Source: Branchiostoma floridae (Eukaryota > Chordata > Leptocardii > Amphioxiformes > Branchiostomatidae). Taken from it: a DNA stretch of 64,000 nt. Location: NCBI RefSeq assembly GCF_000003815.2, contig NC_049992.1, positions 17,873,747 through 17,937,746 on the forward strand. Direction: 5' to 3'. The first letter of the stretch is position 1. Each line of letters begins with the position of its first letter. Made by a program: the position numbers and the translations under genes. Shown in pieces: positions 43,808-54,800 of the stretch. The notes under the pieces were generated by a model, which did not search any database, had not been told where the DNA came from, and saw only the letters and a program-made list of their open reading frames with translations.

Positions 43808-45059
43808 ACTCCCCAGGACAATATTGACTGGTGCATATTAGCTATAGTCACTGTTTACAGAATGCGGTCACAAAATTTTGATATTTTCATCATTTAAAGG
43901 GGTTTTGTATGCTTTATTTAGTGAAGAAACTACGAAATCATATATCTCTCTCTACTTTTCTACATAAATGCATAAGGAGTAAGGCATTAGTACTCACAGC
44001 AAGGCCTCTGTGGGGGCGACTTCGCCTTAAGAATTTGTCTCAGCTGTAAAAATGCAAAAACAATTCAATACTCCGTAAAACCGTAAACTCTAAGCAGATC
44101 CTACGGCACCATAAGACGGTATCAAAGCCAAAAGAGATAAAATAAACCGATCACTTATAGATATGACAGTATTTAAGCGAATAAAGTGTTTATATGATGA
44201 GGAAAATTATCAATAAGTAGAGTTGCATGACCTCATGCCTTCGCCAAATGATTTTACCTTTATAACAGGAATATGAATCGTGTTTTTCATTAAATTTGCA
44301 AATACGCTTCTCATTTGCATAAATCATATAAGTTGATCATGTCCTCCACCCAAATAGCAGAAGTACACGTTCAGAAAGAAGCTTTAATCGCTTTTTCTGA
44401 TAATAAATGTTCAATGATGTCCACCTGTTGCTGATTTTATTTTTGGTTTCTGTAAGTTGAAAGTGTATATACATTGGGTATTTTGATCACCCAGGTGCAC
44501 AATACGTACCTTTAGTCAGAAACTGGACAATCATATTAAGACGCAAGATATTTCAAAAACAGGTGTATGGGTATCAATATTAGGATATTATTAGTTTAGC
44601 AAAAGGAACGGTTTCAGTTGGGAAAACACAATCAAGTAAACGATTGGACCGACTATACTCACCGGGTAACTTCTATGGTGGTGCCTCACTGTAGCTTTAT
44701 CTGGACTCCAACCAAACTCTAGATAGGACTGCGATATTTGCTCCTGGGTAGACAGATTTATTTTGTTTCGTTCCCGGTGTCAGTTGAGTGAAATGAATTA
44801 TTCAAGACTCAGGACGAACCATTTCGCGGATGCCCAACATCGAATGTAGATGCTGACATTTGTGATCTCTTGTTGGTATATATGGAATTGACTATATAGT
44901 AAAGTTCTCGTCTGAACAAAAATGAAGTTAATTGCCAGGCACGTCTATGTATATATGAAGTATATATTCCCTTTTATTCAAAATACCGTAATGAACTTGC
45001 CCGAGCATATTTTTCTAAACATCAGACAGATGAAACATCAGGTTCTTGAATAGTTATCA
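43808..45059. other. Spacer of unit 1, no gene recognised
   Basis: Contains ACTCACAGCAAGGCCTCTG, a dispersed-repeat phrase (CGACCTCATGCCTTCGCCAAA near 44.23 kb) and a decayed foldback arm near 44.10 kb. No coding sequence is seen. Confidence 0.4.
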
Positions 45060-46260
45060 TACCACCGCGTTACGTAAGGTAAGGTCTACATCTCTTTGTC
45101 GCCATTGTGATTTCAAACATTTCGCTAAAATATTTGGTTACTTCTCTGCCATTTTCCAATATTTCATAATGCACAGTGTTGATGATACTTGAACTTGTTA
45201 GTTGACCGGATAGTAAGTACGGATATGTGCAATACTTAATCTCGCAAGCCTAGTCTCAAAGTACCTACTTTTCAAAACATAAGTCTCCTCATACAGAAGG
45301 CGGAGGAAAATGTCAAGCCATTCTTCAGACTTATAACAAGATTGCTTCTCATATTCATATATCTTTGGCAAGCAAAAGAAGGTGGGTGGTTATCAAGGAA
45401 GCTCATCTGTGTCGGTAGTAATCATAGCACAATGCCAAACTTTCTGCGAAATCCAAGGTATACACGGATAATGTCTACTGTATCTCTTTGTCGCCATTGT
45501 GATTTCAAACATTTGCTAAAATGTTTGGATACTCTGGGCCATGTTCCAATGTGTCATAATGTACAGGTTTGACGATCAGTAAGTGAACATGTTAGTTGAC
45601 CCTTAGTAAGACTTAGTACAGATATATGCAATACGTAATATCAAGTCTTGTCTCAAAGTACCTACTTTTTAAAACATTAGCCTCCTCCACAGAAGGAGGA
45701 GGGAAAAAAATGCGAAATGTCAAGCCTTTCTTCAGACTTATCACAAGATTGCTTGTCATATTCATATATCTTTGGCTAGCAAAACAAGGTGGGTGGTTAT
45801 CATCGAAACTCATCTGTGTTGGTAGTAATCATAGCACAATGCAAAACTTTCTGCAAAACCCAAGGTATACACGGATAAGGTCTCTTTGTCGCCATTGTGA
45901 TTTCAAACATTGGCTAAAAACGATACTTTGGGCCATGTCCCAATGTGTCATAATGTACAGGTTTGACGATCAGTGAGTGAACTTGTTAGTTGACCCTTAG
46001 TAAGTACGAAGATGTGCAATACTTACTCTCGCACGCCTTGTCTCAAAGTAACTTTTTTTTCCAAAAATTAGTCTCCTCGTGCCACAAACGCAAGTGCGAA
46101 ATGCCATCGAACTCTTACATAGGAAAAAATAACTCATCACAAGATTACTTCTCATATTCATATATCTTTGGCTAGCAGAAGAAGGTGGGTGGTTATCATG
46201 GAAGCTCATCTGTGTTGGTAGCAATCATAGACCAATGCTAAACTTTCTTCAAAAACAAAT
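45060..46260. repeat. About three tandem units of roughly 400 bp
   Basis: GGTGGGTGGTTATCA recurs at about 45383, 45788 and 46185. Each unit also has CTCTTTGTCGCCATTGTGAT and CATAATGTACAGGTTTGACG. Unit 2 of the large duplication has only about two copies here (61.1-61.6 kb). An inverted piece of the unit (TGAAATCACAAGCAATGGCG) is at about 46947. Confidence 0.75.
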
Positions 46261-48665
46261 GTATGCACGGATCAAAACACCGGTATCATCTAAATGGTAC
46301 CGGTCAGGACAATTGAGCAAATAATTAAACAATAATACCGGACAATAGATTCTTCTTTATTTTTGTTCTTTCACATCTGCTTCTTTGACTTTGGACATGG
46401 CTAAATTTGACATTCTACAATATTAGTATTCGTTTTCCGATATTCTAATGCAATTTACGGCATATATAGTCGCTAATTTGCTACTTTGTACGATTAACCA
46501 AAAAAATAAAACCACACGAAAATTGATGCGTGCGTCGATGTCATCCCTATATCATGAACATCTCTAGAAATAAAACAATTTCTCCAAGTGATCCCTTTTT
46601 TACGTTCACAAACTACCTCTTTTCAAATCCATTTTTATTGTACTATCAAAGAACCACCCACCTTCGGTCTAGAAGGCGCATGAATATAAGAAGCAATTGC
46701 AATATTATGATGAGTCTAAATTAAGGTTGTTCCTTTGCAAGAATTCGATGACGTTTTGCGCTTTTTTCATCATAACGAGCAGATTTTTGTGGAAAGTAGG
46801 TTTACTGGTATTTGTTTTATAAAGTATTGCACTTATCCCTAGTAAGCCATGATCAGGTAACAAGTTCCGAAATTGATAATCAAACCTGTGTATCATAACA
46901 CAGTAGGAAATACTTCAGAGGGAGGCAAATATTTTAAGCATTGTTTGAAATCACAAGCAATGGCGCCAAAGAGATTTTGACTTTACCTTCGCTGACGTGA
47001 CTCGGAGATATGATAATAACGCCAATGACACTTGGTGCTTCGGTCACTAAGATGCTTTATTCGGTGATTTCTGCAAATTACCAGGTATTATGAAGCCATA
47101 GACATATCAAGACAGGTCATTAGACCAGGGGAGGTGGGGAGGTCACCGCGCCAACTATGACATCATATAACTGCGGATTGACGCGTACTAAGACTACCAA
47201 ACTTGGTAACTTCTCCTGGTGACCAATTATTAAGTATGTGATTTCTTGTGTTCACATGGCAATGAGTTTCTGACAGCCATGTTTTAGAAAAAAATACTGA
47301 TTTAGGTTTAAACAATGAGGTTTCAAGGTCTTATTACTAAACCACACTTATTTTCCTATAACATCTAATGTTATTTCATGTTACCTTAATCGTTTTATAT
47401 TCATAATTATGCTAATTCGATGACGCCATTGGTTAAAATCCAAATCGGCGGACCATTTTTTGACTCGAATGTATTAACCATCTGCTATTTTCATACAAAA
47501 TAAAATTTACATGATCGTTTTCAGTTCATTTTTATTGGATTTCGTTGTAATGTGTAGACAGAATAGTATTTTAGATCGTGATCCAAGATGGCGGACATCT
47601 GACGTCATTTTCTACCGTCAATTAGGTTGTCAATGCAACAGAAGTCTTGGCTGTCTTACATATTGCCAATTAGGAACCCTTTTGGTTAATGTTTTGTTGA
47701 ATACCTTTATGTATAATAGAAATATTTACACAGGTTTGTCCAATAAAATCGCATTAATGACATTATGATTACGTCATGTTATGTTACGTCACAATGATAC
47801 CAAAATGACAAGTAAGCTATTATAAGATCAAACTTAACGATTACATCATTTGGTTTCCGTACACCAAGCCGTTTGGAAATTACGAAAGGGAGGCTGAATG
47901 ACCCCCTTCCATCCATGAATTAAAAAAGCCCGGTCTAGATAATTAGGGTTTAACCCTTAAAAACATCTACTAAGGTTTTTGTTCGCCATTAAACATCAAT
48001 AATGACAAGTGATAGTTTAAGTTACGACATTACAATACATAGTGAAGCTACAGGCTTGAATCCGACATATTGGACCGGCAATCTTGTTCAAATACGCTGA
48101 CATTGTGAATTCTACATCATAAAATTTACTTTAAACGCCATACAATATTATAGTTGTGAAATAAAATCTAAAAAAAATCAGCACTGCCATATAAAGGAAT
48201 AGAATAAAGAAACACATCGATCTATAAACGATAAAATGAATAAAACTTTTTAAAAGAACATCTAGTCAACGGTGCAAATGTTGTATCGAGAGGAACATCC
48301 TGTCAAAAGTGCAATACATTTTTTCCACATAAGGCCACGTCGATTTGATTATATTTCGAGAAGATTTCATTTCACCGGGCGTCAAATTTCGCCCATTTAA
48401 AAAAAAAAGATGACCATATTTTGAATCGCACAATTCAATTATTAAAGATTTCAATACATGCTGAAAATTCATAAACAAAATCGAAAAATAAATGCTTATG
48501 ACGAAGAGTGCTGGAGCTGACTAAAAAGTGTTTTCATTAAAAAAAAGCATCTTTCACCTTCTTATTGATTTTGACTTTCCCGGAAGAAATCATAAATGAT
48601 TGAATTAACAGGTGCCTTAGAGGTACATCCTGTCAATTAGTTTTACTATAGACAAGGATTTCCTC
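46261..48665. other. Junction of tandem units 1 and 2 and 3' flank of copy 2
   Basis: No gene. Contains the unit junction (46585), a region with AAGATGGCGGACATCTGACG (47586) and the (TTTAAAC) flank shared by all units. AATAAA is seen near 47500. Confidence 0.5.
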
Positions 48666-48889
48666 TTAATCGTGCCCGCTCATCCAGCGTTCTATTTTCT
48701 TGATGTCCTTGTTCTTCCTATAGTCGACACAGACGGGACAGTCACAGTGGTAAGTGGAGTCGCCGCACCAGTTTCCATCGGAGCAGCATGGGCGTTCACC
48801 GTCAGGGTCACATTCAGCAGGGTTGCCATCGTCTGCAGGGTAAGACTGGCCGTAACGGGAGTCGGCTCGCCACTTGGAAGCTATTGGGG
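48666..48889 (-). pseudogene. Copy 2 exon 6: out-of-phase Cys-rich exon
   Basis: In its own frame the exon still encodes WRADSRYGQSYPADD, PCCSDGNWCG and HCDCPVCVDYR and ends at TAA. After the exon 5 frameshift it would be read CCC CAA TAG. In addition the first conserved Cys (SRCGQG in copy 1) is Tyr here (SRYGQS), as expected if the exon is no longer under selection. Confidence 0.6.
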
Positions 48890-51800
48890 CTATTAGAAGA
48901 AATGTTATAGTCAATATTTGCACACAAAAAGAAGCCTCGTAAGCAACTATTGCATTATATTTCTGAATTGAGATGTTTATTGCATCTCGAACACAAAACC
49001 GTGTGTTCCGTATCACCCGATGTAACCGACCACGGGTAGAATTGTCTGACCACCGAGGGCTGGAGAGTGATGCAGAATACAATGTCTTTGAGGGCAATGA
49101 CCCTAATTGACGCAGCCGCAGAAGGTCCAAAATGAGTCCATACAGTATTTTAGCCTATTTTCGACTTATAGCAGGAAAATGTAAGAAACATTTCATATTG
49201 GTGAGGCAGTGTAGGTTGCAGATGTTCAGATTCGGCAAAAAAAACTAGGTTTTAGTCCATCTTTTCGGCCTGTGCTGACCCCTAATTTGAAGTAGTCAGT
49301 CCCTAAAATGACGTAATGAAATTCAAGATGGCGGCAGTTTTGACCGGTGGGAATCTTGCGCTGGTCAGAAAGTTTAAAATTAGACTTTTGGACACTTAAG
49401 ATAGCGGGCTGTTGTGTGGGGTGAGTTCTTATGACCTGGAATGTTCACAGATGAGATTATGACACCCTGGACTTCCTAACTTTTACATTATCGCCTATGC
49501 AGATTTCTATTAGTGGTAACTGCTCTTGAGTCATTACAACATTTCAATGTGATTATATTGGATGTACCATGAAAATGGGCATTCCCTGAAAAGGTATGCC
49601 TTAAGACATGTTGTTGATGTCAGATAGCGTTTACCTTTCTCTGGTAGTAATTTCGATGTGGCCAAATATCCCACTCAGGACCAGGAGACGCTGCCGTGTC
49701 ATTGTCACTTCTTCGGAGCCAACACCGTGCACCACCGCCCTCTGGCGATCCCGCGGGGCGATGGTTGAAGGACAGACATGGCGGGTTGGCGCCGTCGTAA
49801 CTGCGGTAACCTTGCAGACAGCGGCGGGCACACTCGTCTGCGTCGATGTTGTCGTACGCTGCTATATTGTCAGGATGATCACCGAAGAAGTGGCCTTCCG
49901 CCTTAGTGAAGAGATCCTCGTACGATTCGTACGATACAGTCGCTAAAGCAGAAATATTGCCTATTATGAAGCATTTTAGTAGCAACACAATTTCACAGGA
50001 GGTAAGACCAAACCTCAATGACATGATTTGGGATTCGATATTTCTCCACTTCAAATGAACCTCGAAAGTTCTGAGCATGACAAGAACATCTGGGACGGCC
50101 CCAAGAACGGGCAGAAATATCTGGCACGCAGTGAGAATTTCTAGAATGTACTACAAATACCCAAACAAAAATAGTCATTCTGACGGCATTCCGGCTGATT
50201 CCTCTTGTCCCGTGAGAGGGCCTTTCTTTCCATATTACACGTGGTTATATACTGTGTACTTGCCCAATGCCCAGTATGACTAATGGTAATACAAAAATGA
50301 ATTTCCCTTGTAGAAATTGCTAAACTTTCTTTCCAACACTGAAATCAATATAGGACTTACCCTGAATTTAGGGTAAGTAGAATATTGATTTCAGTGTTGG
50401 AAAGAAAGTTTAGCAATTTCTATAATGTATCCTACCAACACAGATGAACTTTCATGCTATGAATTTCCCTTACCTGATGGCCATCCGTAGAGGTTCAGTT
50501 CCCTGATCCCTGACCGAAGGACTGGGTGGGCGGGTGTGAACAGGATCTTCCAATACCGCGCAGTTCCCTGGAAACCGCCGAACTCCTGGCGCCGGTCCGT
50601 CCCTCTCTCCACGTTAGTGACGAGCAAGACATCCTTCCAGTCGTACGGACTCCCAACCTGTGACTTTTGCAACCTGAAGGCTACGATGTCAAGTTTATCG
50701 TGTCCGTAGATGTTGATTGCGATACGACTTAGCGTATGTGGTGCTGTGAGGTCAAGTACGATATACCAGTCAGAGTTAAAAACGCTTCTTTTGAGCGCCC
50801 AGAAGGTTTCAGTGTCCCCATCCAAGGCTTTTGTGGCATCATGTGTCGCTCGTTTGTTCTGAAACTGAGGTGCGTTGTAGGAGTCCACAACCCATGAATC
50901 GCGTTTGAGCCACGCAGGTACAACTGAGAAAGAACACAAAGTATTATTGTTAATCCAACATTATCAAAAAAGTACTAGATAGACAAACGTCACATTTCTC
51001 ATTATACCTCTCTTGTATAAACTATGATAATTCTATTCATTTCATTATTCTTTATTTCAGGCACTACAGGCCCATAACAATACATACAATTAAAAACCGG
51101 GAGACATATATATATATACATATAAATAATATATATATATATATATACATATGAATACAGTGGGTACGACCGGATGATGCTTAAGATATGTACAAATGAA
51201 AGCATTAGTGCTTGTAGACCAGATCAACATAGTGTTGCCAGTAGTTACAGAGAGGGAACATGTCGGAATGAATTGTAAGCTTAATGATACCATTGTTCGA
51301 GTTGAAGAGCGAGTGACAAAAGAGTGAGTCAGTTTCCTTAAGGGAAGGGTGATTTTCCTTTACCTGATGGCCGTCCATAGAGGTTCAGTTAATCAGAAAT
51401 AGTTGGCCAAACTCAAAATATCGATTTTCCTTAAATTTTGTGTGGTGGTAGGGCCTTGGTCCAATCCTACAAAAATGGCAAAGTTTTAGATCTGTGGTCA
51501 CCGGTTGCCATCAATTTTTCAAAATGGCGGATTTTCACCAAGGGAAGGCCTTGGTCGCGTCCAAAATAGACCTTCTTTGGACTCCTGTAGCACCCACAAA
51601 TTAACAGATATTCTATTAATTATCGCATATGTTATTACCCATATTCTTATTTAAAAAATGATATATCGTGATGCTCAAAATGTTTTTGTAGTGAGGTGCA
51701 GTAGATGTTTGAAAATTATGTGTTTTCGTGAATTTCCAAAATTGACAAAAATCCATTTTTTGACCATTTTTATTGACCATTAGCTCATTTACAGGTAAAT

Positions 51801-54800
51801 CAATTTGCTTGATTTTTGGCACAATTATAGTTTGAACCTTTGTTTACGTCATATGTAAAAAACAATTTTGGGCCTCTTACGTATCAGACCGTGGTGGCCC
51901 CGAGAGTAAACAAATATTTCCATTTCAAGAAAGTCATAACCATAGAATTATTCCTGGAAAAACAGTCATAGCTTACCAAAAAGTGAATCTCAGTTTCATT
52001 TTATGTAGCAGAGGAACTTACCTATCACTGATAAAAGCAGGGTTGTTCTAGATTTTTATAATTGCCTTTGAAATGATTTTATTGATTTTTTTGTCATTTT
52101 TAGACCCAAAAAAATGTATATTTTGGCCCCAGCACCCTGGTATTGCAACCAAATGACATGAAGTTTGGTATAGGAATATCCTGGACATGTACACACATGG
52201 GTTGATAACTGGTTTGCCATATAATAGAAGAAAATGCTGAATTTTGTGACTTTTTTGGCATTTTCCGCCCAAAAAGTACATTTTTGGCCCCTGTACCCTG
52301 GTTTTACAACCAGATGACCTGAAATTTGGTATAGGAATGCCCTGGACTCATGCGCACATGGATTCAATAACACTCTTGGCATACTGTTCAACAAAATGCT
52401 AAATTTTGTGATTTTTGGTTTTTTTCTTTCCCAAAAAAGTAAATTTTTGGCTCCCCTACCCTGGTTTTACAACTGAATGACCTGAAATTCGGTATAACAA
52501 TGCCCTGAACAATGCGCACATGGATTCAATAACATGTTTTACATACAGTACAACAAAATGCTTAATTTTGAGATTTTGCCATTTTTTTACCATAAAAGTC
52601 ATTTTTTTGCTCCTGTTCCCTGTTTTTCCAAGTAAAAAAAATCGGTATACAAATGTAGGAGTGCCTTTGAAATGGCTTTTATTACCCGTTTTTGCATACA
52701 GTGCAAACGCTTATTGTTGTAATTTTTGGTCATTGTTTTACCCAAAGTACATTTCTGGCTCCTTTTTGTAATTTTTGGCCGAAAAAGTACATTTGTGGCC
52801 CATTAAACCCTGGTTTTACAACTAAATGACCTGAAATTTGGTATAGAAATGCCCTGGACACATGTACACATAAAGTCAATAATAATTTTGGCATACTGTG
52901 CAAAAAAATGCGAAATTTTGGTCATTTTTTTTTACAAAAAAAAGTACATTTTTGGCTCCTGTACCCTGGCTTTACAACTGAATGACCTGTATTCGGTATG
53001 GGAATGCCCTGGGCAGATGCGCTGATAGATCCAATAACACGTTTGGCATACAATACAACAAAATGTTTAATTTGTTATTTTTGTGCATGTTTTGCTCTTG
53101 TAGCCTGGTTTCACAACAAAAAAAATTTAGACGACCTAAACTTTCGTATAGGAATGCCCTGGACATATGCGCACATGGATTCAATAACATGCTTGTCATA
53201 CAGTACAGTGAAATGCTGAATTTTGTGTGTATTCTTTTTGCCATTTTTTTTTCAAACAAAAAAAATGCTTTGTTTTTGGCTCCTGTACCGTTTTCTCAAC
53301 TAAATAATCTGAAATTCGGTATGGAAGTTCCTTGGACACTTTTATAACACTTTTTGGCAATTTACAATTTACAAAGACACGTCATCTTTTAACATCTGCT
53401 GCACCTTACTACAAAAACATTTCGAGTATAACTTTATATCACTTTTCTTATTAGAATATGGGTAATAACATATACGGGAATCAATAGAATATCTCTTACT
53501 TTGTGGGGGTTATAGGAGTCCAGGAGGTCATTTGCCTGTAATACCTAATAGGGTACAGGAGCCAGAAATGTACTAATGAAAAGTTTACATAGTCTTAAAT
53601 GTCACCTGGATATTGCTGTCTATTAGTTCTCTTCTTACTTTAGACAGTCACTGTAATATTTCTACAAGATATCAAAATATGTCTATGTCAAACTGACAAA
53701 TATATGATTTTTATTTGTTGTAACAACTTTACTGTACATCTGAGGAATAGGCCGGGATTTGAAGACCAAACCACCCAATCCTTTTGTGAGCTCTGATTGG
53801 CTGTAAGAAACTTATCTGCGAGCTCAGATTGGTTGTAATATTCATGGTCCTGTCAACAGTGCCAATTATTTCACTATTGACAGGAAAAACAGTGCCTTTT
53901 ATTCCACCGTTGACAGAACGATCCTGTCAATAGCGTCAAGTACGTATACTCTATAGCAATATTGTAAGTTGGGCAAACTCGTAATTCTACTTAGGTATAC
54001 GCTACTGAAATATCGTAAGTCGGGCAAACTGTCGTGATAGTGTAAAAGAATTGCACTGTTGACAGGATCGTCCTGTCAACAGTAAAAACTTTGCACTGTT
54101 GACAGAGCGATCCTGTCAATAGCCTCAGGCTGTTTCTTGACGAAGGTAAGTGTCTATTTTGAGCCCTTGGTATGTGACCTTTGTACTGCAGAAGAACTTC
54201 GATTTTTTTGGATCTTTTGACCTGGACATGCTGTGGTCTTGATTTTTTTTGTTGGCAGATAGTTTGTGGTGTAATGAAGATGTGATATACGTTTGGGCTA
54301 CCTGGCAGCTTGCTCTTAAACTGCAAAGGCAATTTTGTCGAAATCTTCCAAGGAACATAACGGAACATAGGAACGATGGATTTCCATGATATGTACCCTA
54401 CAGGTATCATCGGCAGAGATGTATGTAATGAAGTACAATCTATACAAGTATGGACTTGATTTGTACATAAATTAAATGAGGAACACCTATATTTACAGTG
54501 ATTTCTATTATAGGACTCAAATTCATGTAGATTCATGTTTACGTAAAACGATATCGTTTTAAACGAAAATTACGTATATCGTAGACGTATTTGAATATTT
54601 TAAGGTACGTTTTACGAGCGTAGATACGATATTTTGAAACGAAAATGATATCGATGCCATAAGTATGTACATTCTATTTCTAAATATCGTATCAAGAAAG
54701 GTGCGCTATGACGTCTGCATAATGTACATGCCAGAACGTTACCGAATGGAAATCAATCGTCTGAATTGCGATATCGTATTCGTAAAACGATATAGTTTTG

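Larger units (their letters stand above)
32817..46584. repeat. Tandem unit 1, about 13.8 kb
   Basis: Colinear with 46585-62301 through genes, introns and spacers. It differs by scattered substitutions, element insertions and array lengths. The junction sequence CAAGTGATCCC is found at 32817, 46585 and 62302. Confidence 0.85.
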
